A stretch of 64,000 nucleotides of DNA from Acanthochlamys bracteata (taxonomy: Eukaryota; Streptophyta; Magnoliopsida; Pandanales; Velloziaceae): the NCBI GenBank assembly GCA_019914995.1, contig CM034138.1, positions 4,402,001-4,466,000 on the forward strand, written 5' to 3'. The stretch's first letter is position 1; each line of letters opens with the position of its first letter. The notes beneath the pieces were generated by a model. The model was given only the letters and a program-made list of their open reading frames with translations. It was not told the origin of the DNA and did not search any database. Below, one piece after another: positions 49,401 to 62,480 of this stretch. The position numbers and the translations under genes are program-made.

Positions 49401-50116
49401 ACATCTTATGTGGCTTTCTTAAGATTCTGCTGTTGCCAACCTAGTTTCTTGGACAAACATTTACTGATAATCTTCCCTTTCTTGGGATTTCCTTCTATAC
49501 ATTTTCTTGTACTAGCATTGTAAAAAGACTGGAGCTTATCGATACATAATTTGCTAAAATAATTCTCATAAGATTTAGGGCACGTTTGGCACTCCATTTC
49601 ATTTCAATTTTTCGTTTCAATAAACTTAAAGTAAACGTTTTAAAGAATTTAAAAAGTACAGGTGAATTTACGTCGTAAAATCTTTATATATATATATATA
49701 TATAGGGGAGGGATAGGGGCACTCCTTTTTTAGGAGAACTTCCTCCCCGGTTTATGGTCAGGGGTGATCTCCAAATTCAATCTTCACCGTTGGATATGAA
49801 AAAGTATGAGTTAGAAATATATTCATAAAATTTCAGCTCAATCGGATTACGAATTCACATTCATCCGGTCACTTGATCAAGATGACAGAAAGTAAAAAAA
49901 CTTAAAAATATATATATTGTATCATTTCTGTCATCTTGATCAAGTGTCCGGATGGACGTGAATTCGTAGTCCGATTGAGTTGAAATTTTATATATATATT
50001 TCTAACTCATAGTTCTTCATATCCAACGGTGGAGATTAGATTTGGAGGTCATTCCGATCATAAATCAGGGAGGGAGTGTCCGAGAATGCCCTTAAGGAGA
50101 GAGTGCCCCTATCCCT

Positions 50117-50159
<43 letters not shown>

Positions 50160-51120
50160 ATATATATATATAAATATATATATATGTTTATATATAAAAA
50201 CCTCAAAAAAAACCTCAAAATAAGCTTCCTTTAAGAAAAACTCCTTATTTTAAGCACTACCAAATGAATGGCTTGAAATATTACGTAAAGAGAGTTGTGC
50301 TGAAATAAGAAGTCTTAGCATTTGCTACAATAATCTTGTGAAACTTAAGCTGCTCATTAGCTTTAGGCTTGAACTATTACTGAATAAGAAGTCTTCGCAT
50401 TCCAAATTCTGAGGCATCAGAATTAAAGTTGGGATGATAAGAGTCCCTGATACAGCAATCAGCTTGTGTCTTTGGAATTGTCATTTGCCAAGGTTCTTCA
50501 GATTGTGGAAGGACTTAGGTTGTCTGACATTTACATTCTCTCTACTTCTCTTCAATTAACTTTATGGCTACATATACAACTTTCTGAATTTTGTATGTCA
50601 CCATCCACATTTAAGTTGGGATGATAGAGTTTCTGAATGACTCTTCCTAAAGTTTACCTTTCACTTTCTCCTCTATAAGGTGTGCACACAGCGTTCTTGG
50701 AAGAGACCTTATGGAGTGGGCCTTCTTTTAGCTGGACTAGATGAGTCCGGCGCCCACCTCTACTACAACTGCCCCAGTGGTAACTACTTTGAATACCAGG
50801 CTTTTGCAATAGGATCTCGCTCACAGGCTGCCAAGACTTACTTGGAAAGGAGGTTTGACAACTTCAACAAATATTCAAGGGAGGAGCTCATCAAGGATGC
50901 ACTATTTGCCATTAGGGAGACTCTGCAAGGAGAGAAGTTGACAAGTTCCATCTGCACTGTTGCTGTTGTTGGTGTCGACGAACCATTTCACACAATAGAT
51001 CAGCAGACTATTCAGGAGATGATTGATGCAATGGAGATCAAGGACGAAGCTCCTGCAGCAGAGCTGGGAGAACAAACGGAAGAGGAGCAAGGGGCAGATG
51101 CTGCACCGATGGACATTTGA
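46480..51120 (+). CDS. PAF1: 20S proteasome subunit alpha type-1 (alpha 6, PAF)
   Basis: Two exons, 46480-46830 and 50680-51120, join in frame ([19 protein letters not shown]) and give 263 residues. The N terminus [15 protein letters not shown] then [17 protein letters not shown] is the alpha-subunit signature, with the gate-forming YD motif. [20 protein letters not shown] and [16 protein letters not shown] are core alpha-subunit strands and helices. There is no propeptide or catalytic Thr, as expected for an alpha subunit. The tail is acidic ([13 protein letters not shown]), as in this subunit in other plants. It forms part of the outer ring of the 20S core in cytosol and nucleus. The intron is about 3.85 kb and holds a tandem duplication and nested transposons. 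Many species have more introns here, so the two-exon form is notable. Confidence 0.93.
48702..49152. repeat. Tandem duplication of about 230 bp in the proteasome intron
   Basis: Units at about 48702-48929 and 48932-49152 share AAACCCAAAA, TTATTGATTATTGAAAGTTC, TTAATACTATAGGTACTCCT and GAAGGGTTGACATAGAC in the same order, with about 230 bases between equivalent points. Divergence is moderate. Confidence 0.8.
49578..50270. mobile_element. Probable MITE containing a nested foldback element
   Basis: Left end GGGCACGTTTGGCACTCC after TTA (49575-49577). The right part TAAGCACTACCAAATGAATG near 50250-50270 is roughly its inverse. The body is split by the (TA)n-flanked foldback element. The right limit is uncertain. 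Confidence 0.45.
49684..50156. mobile_element. Palindromic foldback element flanked by (TA)n, copy B
   Basis: Element 49705-50120 between (TA)n tracts 49684-49704 and 50121-50156. Terminal inverted repeats: AGGGATAGGGGCACTCC at the left, GGAGAGAGTGCCCCTATCCC at the right. The arms hold TATGAGTTAGAAATATATTC / TCTAACTCATAGTTCTTCAT and the central GACAGAAAGT..TTTCTGTCATC. The same arms and order are seen in copy A in DFR intron 1. Non-coding; lies in the proteasome intron. Confidence 0.85.
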
Positions 51121-52779
51121 ATCAAATAGGAATTTCTTATGGTGAATGTCATCCGAAACATGTTACAACTTGTTTTTACATTCCATAGATGCTTTCTCGA
51201 TTCTGCTGCTTTGCCTTTGGTTCCATACATGAAATTTCTAGATGGCTTTATACATTTACCCTTTCTTCTGAACTCGAGAATTGTATGGGCTAATACTAGA
51301 TGCATTACTTTAAGCTGAAGTTGAAAACAATTGATCTGCTTTAAATTTTAAAATATGGTTTCTGCTGTAAAAGTCAGTCTTACAGGTTGGAATGGTATGT
51401 GTTTTCTGACGATATGCTGGATGCTATATCATCACGAGTGAAGTGGCCCTCATTAGTAACAAATCATTCTAAATTGAAGTATACCACGAACTCTATTATT
51501 GCTGGTTCCTACAGATAATATTACCTAACGTCTTTGTCACAAAATGATCAATGCATCACATTCACAAGTATCTCCAAGTATTTTGAATTAAGGATCTCAA
51601 AAATAGCAGTTGGTTATATGCATGCTGTCGAGGATGAAACACATGCATATTATCATACAGAAGGTGAAAATATATATTATTAAATAATGATCGATATATG
51701 TATATGCTTTCTACAACCTTCCACTAGACTACACTAGTACAAACTCATGCATTGTTTAGATAAGGATTCTAGCTACAACATTTATATAGTTTTTTCTAGA
51801 ATAATGTATGAACTTACTTACCACACTCACCGTATGGGCAATATCAAGTCCCATTTGTGATACATAAATTAATTTTCAAACTAACATTTGATATCTCTCT
51901 TTGTTGGTGTATAGAATTAGGATACTATTCCAAACCATGATTCTGAATGATTGAAATGTTAGATAGTTTACAATCAAGCATCTATATTTTAGACAGTAAA
52001 CTCAATAGATATTTTCTTTGAGATAAATATGTACCTTTTTTTTATTAAGCCACTTCAATACTAAAGAAATATTTTAATCCTCTTAGATCCTTCATCTAAC
52101 TCAGAGGCTAAATATTTCTATAGTTAAGAACCTCCTCCACATCATCCTCTGTTATTATTATATTTCAACATAAATTATTAAGGTTGCTACTTCAATGCTG
52201 ATGTTTTAAAGATAGTGTATGGTATGAGTTACTCTACTTGAACCCACTTTTTCATGCTGAATCATCCAAAGCATGCACGAGACTGTTCCATTGTATGTAA
52301 TGCTTTCTGTAGTCTACACATGACTCTAGACCAAGAAGGTACATCATATCCTAGTGAAAAATTTATATACTTATTTGTTGGTGCCACTATGAGAAACACA
52401 TTTTTAACAATTAATGTAATGGTTGGTTTAGTTTTCTATAGCTGATCATCTTAGCATAATAGAGTTTCTTTTCTCTCTTTTGATAGCACTAGAGAAGAGG
52501 ATGAGACTGATAACGCGCATTGATTTTACTTTAACGTCTTCCAACTTGTTATGGTCAAGTTATCATAAATCAGACAAGTAACTGGGCTTTGAAGTCACTT
52601 GTCTATTAAGATGTTGCAGCTGTTATTCTATAATAAGGAAGTCATCATAAGGACACACTTGATGTTGCTTCTATGGATAGTAAGCGGAGGCCTTATTGTT
52701 GGCACATAATAAGATACCGAAGAATAATTCTTAAAGTAGTGGCATGGAGTAGCAAAATAAAAATAAACAAGTACAGTAT
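51121..52779. other. 3' flank of the proteasome gene and spacer
   Basis: The first 200-300 bases probably form the 3' UTR. The rest has no recognisable gene. 52620-52780 may already belong to the copia remnant downstream. Confidence 0.4.
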
Positions 52780-54010
52780 TTTGCTTGTAGGAACCTTGGT
52801 TACCACAAGCGTGTGTGCAAGTCTTTGGCCAAAAGGGGAGATACAAAAACCTCTACGACTCAAGCATACGTGGAATGCAATTATGATGAAGTTGAGGCTC
52901 TAATTGGTGAGGTTGTTGCTACTAAAGACAAGACTAAATTTCCAAATGTCTAGATTTTAGATCAGAAACATCTTAGCACATGATTCCTAACACGGATTGG
53001 TTTCATGAGTATGAAGCCATTTATAAAGAAATGTATGTATGAGTAGTGGCCACATTTTGAAATTTGATGAACATAGTTCTATAATGTTCAAGGGAGAAGA
53101 TGGAAGAATTCGCTTCATAAATAAGATACATCACATATTTGGCCTAATAACAATTATTATCTCTTATATAATCCAATTATCTATAGGACTCAAATTGAGA
53201 CCAGATTTATGACTATCATTCTAGATATACAAGAAGTCTTAAGGGTAGAAAAGAATTGGTTCCAATATATATCAAATGCTTGGGATGACACTTTCATATT
53301 TAGATGTAGGTGTGCGATCTTGTAATAGTGTAGAGGAGGTAACTCGCATGTGGTACTTTAAGTTGGGACACATTTAGAGTGTGACCTTAAAAACCTTTGT
53401 GATCAAAAACTTACTTGGGCGATCTGAAGTTAAGTTGCCATTTTCTGAAGTGCGTGTCACCATAAAATAGTATCGTACAATGTTTGGAAGATCATTCTTT
53501 AGGGTTAAAACCATTCTTCACTTGGTTCACTAGAGTGTGTGGGAGTCACCGCAAATTTCACTTAAAGATGTCAAACATTTAGTAGTATTTATGAATAATG
53601 TTTCAAGAAGAAACTAGGTATATCCAATTCAAAAGATGTCAGAAGTCTTTAGTATGTTCAAGTACTTCAAGGCATGGGTGAAAATTATTCCAGCAATGAG
53701 ATCAAGTGCTTAAGGTTGGACAAAGAACGAGAGAATACATTAGCGTAACTTTCTTATTTTCTTAGCCAAATAAGAAAGCAAGCATTAGTCTACAGTATTT
53801 CATACTCCATAGTCAAATGGAGTTGCTAAGTGGTTCACTAGGACATTACTTGACTGAGTAAGAGCTATGCTTAAAAAGGACATATTTACCAAACTCTTTT
53901 GAAGATACAGTCAAGACTGTTTGTTATGTTTTAAATCGTATTCATTTTCACTATTATTAGGTTGAAGATGCCAATGAAATGATGGACTGGTTAGTTTAAT
54001 CATTATTTTT
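52780..54010 (+). pseudogene. Copia gag-pol remnant, degenerate
   Basis: Pieces in plus-strand order: a zinc-knuckle-like remnant near 52785-52820 (HKRVCKSLAKRGDT); a protease-side piece ending in CNYDEVEALIGEVVATKDKT (52870-52940); a GAG-pre-integrase piece at 53330-53400 (SVEEVTRMWYFKLGHI); integrase fragments at 53550-53710 (SLKDVKHLVVFMNNVSRR, FKAWVKII) and at 53790-53880 (STVFHTP, SNGVAKWFTRTLLD, VRAMLKKDIF). The last matches the copia 'TPQ.NGV.ER.NRTL.E..R.ML' block. Stops and frameshifts are frequent and no LTRs were found. It resembles the family inserted at 16.8 kb. Confidence 0.75.
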
Positions 54011-54339
54011 AGCTTTATGAAATTGTAAACCTTGTGCCAGTAATACCTAGCATATCAGACCGAGTAAAAGAGAAAAGTAACAAAAATTACCCCTTTATTC
54101 AAGTTCAAACTTCTTAATAAGAGTTATGACCAAGTTTGATGGAGAAATATTGCTTGGTCGTCCAAGTGCACCAACCATTACAAGAGTAGCCATGTATATA
54201 AAGCAAACATTGCAACCATTTAAGGTTGTGATTAGGTCAATGAACCAAGATTAACCTCAACCAAATACAATCCTTGTTGAGGACATGTAATACCGGATGA
54301 GTGAACTAAGATAAAAAATTTACTATAAGATTCATTGAT

Positions 54340-55880
54340 ATATTAGAGAGCCCAATCAAATCCAAAACTTTAAGTGTAGCAATATAAATTACTTAGTATA
54401 TGAACCACATTTCATCTTTTTTTTATCCATGTGAGATAATATTACTCATTTTTATACCCAATTATTTTTCTCTTAAGAATGAGTTATATATATATTTTTT
54501 TCCCATCCAAGCACCACTATCATACACCAAAATCCTTTAGAGTCCAACTTGTTTTATATCATCACTCAATATATAGAGCTTCCAATGGAGTCAATTGTTG
54601 CTCTTAACTAGCTCACTAATCAAGTAATGAAAGCTACAATATACGTTGATCACTAAATATAGCAACAGAGCCATCAGTTCTGATACAATTGTTGATGAGA
54701 ATCTAATCCAAGACAACAACTTCACTCCAAAGTTCAGCACATGTATTAGAAATTATAGTTAGACACCAAAAGTTTAAACCAAAGGGTATAAAAAACTTTT
54801 TAATATGTGAACTGTTTTTCATCTTACCTTTCTATTTATATTGGACTATTCTAACCCATCCTTATATATATAGCAATCTCTCACTTAATAAGTCATTCAC
54901 ATCATTCTTTCTTTTCCAAACACATCAAGAGCCTTCAGAGCTTAAGTTACGCTTGAATCATCTTTCATCATGTGGAAGCTCATAAGAACCATACTGCTTT
55001 TAACTATGAGCCTTTAAATCCTAATTTGCTCTATATCATCACTCACTATTTAGAATCTCATGAAGTCATACTGCTCTTAAAAGGAAACCTTGAGAGATCT
55101 AACTTGCTCCGAATCACCACTCAATATATGGCATCTTGGGAGTCACATTGTTCTTACTTGGAAGCCTTCATAGCCTAACTTATTCTAAATCTCACTTATC
55201 ATGTGGAAGCTTATGGAGTTACATTAGCTTTAACCAACTCTCCACGCCACCAATAGAAGTCACAACTTGCACCAGTCACTTGGAAAAACAGCCCAAGTAT
55301 TGATTCTAACACCAATGTACGGGAGATATAATCATATAATATTGGAGGACCTAACCAAACTAAGAACTTTACTTCAAAGTCCAACCTATACACTAACAAG
55401 TTCAATCAAATCCAAAAGTTTAAACCAATCGATTTAGAAAACTTCTATTCTATGAACCACTTTTTATTTTGTCTATCTATATAGGGCTCATCCAACTACC
55501 TTTTACACTCAATAGTTTCTCCCTTAAGAATGGATCACCCACATCATTTCTCCTTATACAAGCATTATGACTGCATACCAAAAGCCTTGAAAGCTTAATT
55601 TACTTTGAATCACTACTCAACATATGCTGGTCGCTCGAGATCCCAATCGAAGCTACCTCCGATACCACTGATGAAAAGATACAGTACCAAGGAAGCCAAC
55701 CAAGATAAGAGTTCACTCTAAGAGTCACCCGATATAATAGAAAGCCTAATGTAATCCAAGAGGTTAAACCAACATGTCAAAAAATTTTCTACTATAGATT
55801 TGTCTTTCATCTTTTCTTTTTATCTATATGTAACTTCTAACTAAATTTTATACTCAACGTAAGTTTTATTTTTTTCCAAG
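54340..55880. repeat. Four diverged copies of a 140-160-bp repeat block
   Basis: Blocks near 54345-54490, 54765-54915, 55395-55550 and 55735-55870 each run: AATC(C)AAAAGTTTAAACCAA-like text, a short spacer, a GAACCAC/TTTCATCTTTT motif, TATCTATAT and then TCTCCCTTAAGAATG-like text. Between them, units with CATGTGGAAGCT / ATCACTCAATATAT / CTTGAGAGATCTAACTTGCT also recur (54575-55230). The pattern is a dispersed plant repeat accumulated in place. I cannot name the family. Confidence 0.6.
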
Positions 55881-58800
55881 TAACATGAAGGACTTTAAGT
55901 AAAGCATATGCAATTTGTAAACCTTGTGCCATTTACCTCGAAACTGCCAAATGATATCAGTAGAATGAAAGGAAAAATCAATCAAAATTATTGCTTCATT
56001 CAAATGCAAATTATGTATTGGAAGTGCTTAACACGAGAAGCTTTTCTAAAAATAAAAGTTAATTTTGAAATTTTCAAAAAATGAGTTTAACTTTTTTCAT
56101 CTTAAAACATAATAAAATTTATACATATGGTGTATACTTTATTTATATAGTTTAGATTAAAAAATTATAAAAAAGAAAATATATTTTTTCTCTACCAAAG
56201 GAGTGCATTGAGAGAATGCACTAGAAACGCTCCCAAACTACACCGTAAGAGAAAATATGATGCTGCCACATCCAAATGCGTTAACCGTCACAAGAGCAGC
56301 ATGTACACATAAAGTGTATATCAAGGCATTTATCAGTGCTATGAAAAGAATATCAGGTCAACCAACCAAGATTATCCTCAATCGAAACTAAGTATTATGC
56401 ATAACTTACAAAATTTGAGGAAAATCATCATGTCTTAGCCTTATAACAAATGAAAAAAGTCATTATGAAATGAAGATTTTCTAAAACGGAAGATATTTTT
56501 ATTCTATTTCGAAAAATGAGTTCTATTCTTTTACCTAAAAATATAATAAAAATAAGTAATAACAAGATCTTACATTATAAAATATTTTTATACTTTCTAA
56601 ATCTTTAAATAAAATTTGTAAGATGTTGTACAAGATTTATTGAATATGAAATAAAATGAAAATGTGAAACATACCCTATAAACAACGCCAAACGACTCCT
56701 TAGCAGTTTTCGAATTGACTTCATTTTCCATTCTCAGGTAAAAGATTTCACTGTTAAAATGATCTTTCCTGCTGAGAGTTATGGTCAATAAAAAAAGAAC
56801 ATATTTAGGGTGTGTTTCAGTCATCCAAAACTTTAGTTTCTCCTACTAAAATTAGAGTTTCTGAAAGTTTATATATTTTATTTACACAAAAAATTGAGAA
56901 TAGTTTCACACACAGAATTTCAATTTTTTTAGTTGCTAACCTTCCAATATAGTACTATTTTTTAATTTTTAACTCACTTCTAAAAATAATTAAAATATAA
57001 AAATTTAACTCTACTTTCAATCTATTTTCTAAAAAATTTTATTTTTTATTTTTTAATTATGCAATAAAACACGGATACAAAATTACTCGCATGGCTCCCT
57101 CAGCAATTTTAGAGTGTTCCTATCACATATAGCAGAATGATCAGGACAGCAATACGATACAATCACCACCACCATAAGAAAAAAATAAAGCAGCAATTGA
57201 GAAGAATAAACCACGAGTAAGAACCTAACAGAAATCACCGAATCCAATATATATGGTTATTTTGCTTCATTTCTACTATTGAAATTATATAATTGATGAA
57301 GACAAATATATTCTTGTAACCATTTGTGCAAATTTTGTGTAGGAAGTTTCGAAAACTTGTAAGACCAAAGAATCAATTCAATTTCAGAAAGGAAAACAGA
57401 AGAAAAACCCTGATTAAATATGTCATAACCAGTAAAAAAGAGAACCAAATAGAAAATAAAAAATAAATTTTTAATTAATCAAATATAAATTAAAAAAGTA
57501 GAAACTAATAATATTTCGTGCCTTTTGGTGCCGCTGAAAACGAAGGAAGTAAGCGGGCATAGAAGAAAAGTATTCCAAACTAACCAAAAACAAACAGCCA
57601 TTGCTTATGTTTTTTATTTGACTTTCTTTTAAAATTTTTATTTTTAAATATTTTTATAAAAACTTCAATTTTGTAAATATTTAAAATTGTGAATAAACTG
57701 ATGTCATAAAGTATTTTGTATATATAATTATTTAATTAGAAAATAAAAATTCGGTTTCCATTAAATTTATAAAAATTATCAAAACTTTCATTTTTTAAGT
57801 AATACTAAAAAACCAATAAAAAACATTTTTTTCACCTAAACTCGTCTCCGTATTGTCATTGATTTGCTTTCTAGTTAGAAGAATCCCTGCGATGCAGTTT
57901 TTAAGTTTTATTATTATCGTAAATGGTTATATTTTCTAGTTTCTATTATTTGAAACATAAAATTAATAAGGCAAATTCTAGTCATATAAGCATCTACAGA
58001 AACATATTGTTAGGTAGTTTTGAAAAACCATTTTCAATATAAATTTTGAAAACTTATGAAACTACAAATTTTTATTTGAACAAGTTTTGGAAGCCAATTA
58101 AAGGTTGAAAACCAAAAGTTGAAAACTTTGCCAAAACGCATTTTTAAGTTTGCCTTTTTCAAAAAAAAAAAAAAAAAAAAAAACCGCCTAAACCACCACA
58201 TAACCAAACAAGCCCAAAAGTGATGGTTACAAATATGAAATTGTTAGTAGTATTCTTTTTTTAAAATAAAATTTTTTGTATATCTTGGTGAATATGAAAA
58301 TTTTATTTTGCATTATATTTATAAAAAAATGTAATGACATGGAGTATGTTTGGGAGTGCTTATGGAACAAATCTTTTTTAAAATAGAGTTATTTTTATTC
58401 TATTTCGAAAAATAAATTTTATTTTTTTACCAAAAAGTAATAACACTAAGTAATAATAACATCTTACGATATAAATTTTTTATAATTTTTAAATTTTTAA
58501 ATAAATTTTATAAAATATTATAAAAAAATTATTTAAAAATATGAAATAATATAGAGGAATGAAAAACGTTTGAAACGCAAAGCTAAACACATCAATAGTA
58601 GTTTCACTACTAATGATTGTAGTGTAAAGTTGTAACGAAATAATAATTTTGTACTTTCCGTCGTGTGTCTCCCCATTAGGACGGTGAAAAACAATCTTGT
58701 ATATGATTAGTTCACAAAATTATATTAATTATATTGTTTTTACTGACCTCGCTCTCTCTTTCACTATTTTGCTCGGAGTTTGGATTAAGCAGGTCACGTC

Positions 58801-59280
58801 CATTTTTTTTAACATTATTGGTTCTGACTGAATCATCTGGATCAAATCTAAAAATTATCAACAAAAAGTACAAATTAGTCTAAATTTACAAAGCAATGCA
58901 GTCTTGCATCGACCCAATTGACCATAATTGACTCGTACGAGGTTTGAAAAGAACTATTGAACGGTCCAAATAGATCAATTCGAATATGAATTAAAAAGAT
59001 TAAGTTTTTATTTATTCGTTTTCAAGACTAGAAAAGGGCGTTTGATAAAGCTTTTAAAAAAAATTCAAAATTTTATTTCATATTTTTTAATATATTTTTT
59101 ATAAAATTTTTAAAATTTATTTTAAAAAATTAAAAATAAAAAATTCTATATATTTTTATATTACTTATTTATATTATATTTTTAAAATAAAAATAAAATT
59201 CAATTTTTAAAAAATATAAAAATATTAACTATTTGAAAAAAATTTTATTTAAAAATATTAGTATACCACCCCCAAGTCAC
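55881..59280. other. AT-rich spacer with MITE-like segments
   Basis: No gene is visible. 56010-56240 and 58347-58578 are short segments with TTTGGGAGTGCTT-like left ends and AACGCTCCCAAAC / CGTTTGAAACG-like right ends, in the style of the other MITEs here. A run of 23 A lies at 58161-58183. 57530-57600 is slightly GC-richer without a frame. Confidence 0.4.
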
Positions 59281-62200
59281 TGCTTGGATTTTAGCTGCAG
59301 CGTCACCTACCGATCCCCTTATTAGATCACTCTACCCCTATTCGATTCTCGCTTCCACTGCTCTGCGCATGTCGTTTTTGACTCTCTGGGCGCTGCTCTC
59401 TGCACTCGATCACTCTGCTCGTTGAGATTCTCTCCGCCGGCGATTGGCTCCAGCACTGCGATGCTCTGCTACTCCGCCGCTTCTATTGACGCTTGCTGCT
59501 CTGCCACTTCGATTAGTTGGACTGTTTGCTTGATCCATTTACTGACAGTTGCTAGATCGATAGCTGGATCGATAGCTAGTATGTTTTTTTCTTTTGTTTT
59601 CGATTAATAATGTTGAATGGTGGATTTAAGAGTCTAACTTCTGAAATATATTGCTTTGTAAATACTGAAAATGAATTGAATCTTGATGATCTTGGTGTGG
59701 ATGATGAGGAAGATGAGGAGCGAGGAACTCTGCGTAGTGTTTCTCTATACTAATACAAGTGCTGTATTCTTTAATTTGGTAATATTTGTTAAACAATCTT
59801 GTTGATCTTGCTACTTAACTCATTGTGCTGAAATCTATCTTCTATAAGAATCTGGTTTACCATAGATCTTTCAACTGATATGCCACTCATTCTTCATATG
59901 TCTAGATGCCTGGATGCTGTATGCCTAGTTCTGGATGCCATATGCCTAGTGCTGGATGCTAGGGACTGCTGGATGCATGGATGCAAATTGCAAAGGGCTG
60001 CTGGATGCCTAGATACAAAGGACTGTTTAGGTCCTAATATGTGGTAGGTACTTGGTACCAAGCTTGAATTTCTAGGACTTGAATAGATCAGTGTTCTATT
60101 TTAATATTACCATTGTTAAACCTGTGTTACAATGTTTCTATATACTTGAAATCTGAATCCTGAAATTATGGTTGTTGTTGTGTTGTAACTTGTGTTGAGT
60201 TGTGGCATTATCTGGAAGAGTGGAAAGTTTTATAGCCTTTATTTGTTGATGGTTTATGGTTGTTGTTCAGATGTTGTGCTTTTTAAAATACTTGCTGCTG
60301 GACGCCTGGTTAAGGAAAGTAAGCAGCATATAGCATGTTGTTAATAGTCATTTATATTTTTCTTGGAAGCAAGCTTGATGGAGAGACACTAGTGTCAGAT
60401 CCAGAATTTCAGAGAATGGTTCATGGTTGTTGTTCAGTTGTTGTCTTGTAACTTGTGTTGTGTTATGCTGTTGGATGGTTTATTTTATTATTTGTTTGTA
60501 GTTGTTGTAATAGCACTTGCTGGAAGCTTAGAATAGTGGCAGTTGGTAGAACACTACTCAATAGGTTGGGACCCATTTAAATGCAATTTGGGTGGACGTT
60601 CGGTTTGGGTCTGCTAACTATGTCTGTGAAACGACATTTTTTCAAAATTTGTTTTTCTAGTCACATTTAAATGAAAGACAAATCCAATATCTTTCCTTCA
60701 GTTTTTAATTTTAAGGTGAAGTCTCTCTAATATTCAAACTTAATTTTTATTCAATCTTATGGCGTAATTCTCAGTGCATTTGTACAAGATTTTGAACAAG
60801 CTTTGATTTAAAAGAAAAGAATAGTATGGATGTTTCTCTATATTTATAAATAAATATCAATACTAAACACAACTCACATATAGTAAAATTTTACTGGAAA
60901 TAGTCGGTAAAAATACACACAAAAAATTAAGAAAATACGCACTTAAAGAATTGCATAGGATCACACAAGGTCTTAATTGTCGCACAATTTTAATTAATAA
61001 TAGTCATTGTGAAATCTTTTAAGGATATATTGTAATCCGATTGATAAGGATAGTGGTCTCTTATTTAAATGATCCAAGTTTGAATCTTTATAAGAGAATT
61101 TATTTTAAATAGTTGTCTGCTCCATGTTCTATCTCAACCTGATTATTAGTTGTGTTAGCAGCATTGATTTTATCATATTCCTGTTCTAAAATTTGCAAAT
61201 TTCAACTGCTTGTTGTTTCACCTATATGTGTTGTTTGAATTAACATTCTATGTTTCAACCGTTGAGATTGCTGTTGTTTCAAGTTACCTTTGGCTAAACA
61301 GATGACTTTAACATGATATGCATACATTAAATTCACAAAGCAACTTGGTCTCTTCCTGATATTCCCTCTAGAATGTCAATGTGGTTGGTATTTGAAGGTT
61401 CCTGTTGTTTTTTGTGCACTACTATGTTCAGATAAAGCAAGGGGAAACATTTACTGTTCTCTCTCTCAATGTGTACCTGTATATTGGTCTTCATGTGAAA
61501 CAGCCAAACTTGAGGAAGACTCCTAAGAAACTCCAGTGTTGGACAATTATACCTTACTTCAAAAATGCTTTCTGTAGTTTCTAGTAGGCAATCATACAAT
61601 GTCATCCTTCATTAAATTCCTCAATCATACAGTCTTTCTTAGTCCCAAATCTTTTCATGTGGTTCACCAAAATGTCGTGGATAGTTGGGGTTACTGCTGC
61701 TGAACTTTTTAGTCATATGAGGGTTCCTTTCTAGGTGCTTCAAATTCTTCGAAACCTTCATGCTTTTGTTTTTCTTTTCTTTTCTTTGCTGTTGACCACA
61801 TATGTTTTTCTTTTTCTTTTTTTTTCTTGACTGTGTAAGCTGTCCTTGTCTGTATCCCCATAAATGTTAGTGCACCTTGTTCTGGTCGGATTGATTTCTT
61901 TTATATTTCTTGCAAAATCAATTATATGCTCGGAAAGGCAGTGGGGAAAACATTGGACTTAGTATTAGGGTCAACAATGTTGATCCAATATCTGAATGAG
62001 AGGCTTAAAAACAATCATGCTGGCTTCTTCTTGGGTTTCTTTGCCCCTATGGTCACAACTGGGAGCTTCTGTACGACCCAGCTATGTGCAAAATGGTGTT
62101 GCTACCACAACAGAAGGCACGCCGTACCTCAGCAATTGCTACCTTACAAGATACTGTCTCTAAGGTCATACACTTCTTGTTTGGTGTATGAGTTGGAATT

Positions 62201-62480
62201 TGACTTGCAGTTAAATTAGCTAACACTACGAGCTATGATATCTGAGTTCCCCTTGGTTGAGATAAAAGTTGAAGACTTGTGCAATACAGGCAACTTGGAG
62301 GTGATACACATTTGTTATTGCCAGTGAAAGATTTATTGTTATATCGTACCTAATGATGTTTGAGACTTAGTGAAACTTTTGCGGGAAACAGGTTTTGTGT
62401 AACGACTTATTGTAATGTGATAATGGTTTCTACATCGTGTATTATTCATTTTTCATTTATGCTAATTTACAACTCATTTC
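59281..62480. other. Transcribed-looking stretch without a recognised product
   Basis: 59330-59560 is C/T-rich and clearly GC-richer than its surroundings, like a promoter/5' UTR on the plus strand, with an open frame at 59422-59607 of no known type. Near 59640-59740 a frame reads LTSEIYCFVNTENELNLDDL and then GVDDEEDEERGTLRSVSLY before a stop, an acidic tail that looks protein-like. Composition stays gene-like to about 62480, with T/G-rich text. Another frame, 61926-62219, is unrecognised. It could be a non-coding transcript, an unrecognised gene, or a retroelement part. Confidence 0.3.
59901..60020. repeat. Short CTGGATGC minisatellite
   Basis: Variants of (C)TGGATGC(C)TATGCCTAGT / GGACTGCTGGATGC follow each other at least six times, imperfectly, with spacing of 15-30 bases. 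Confidence 0.7.

Noticed and set aside
50036-50218. Minus-strand frame rich in Tyr-Ile repeats
   Set aside because: Translation of a (TA)n microsatellite and the end of a foldback element.
58161-58183. Poly(A) run as the tail of a retroposed gene
   Set aside because: No gene-like sequence precedes it on either strand.
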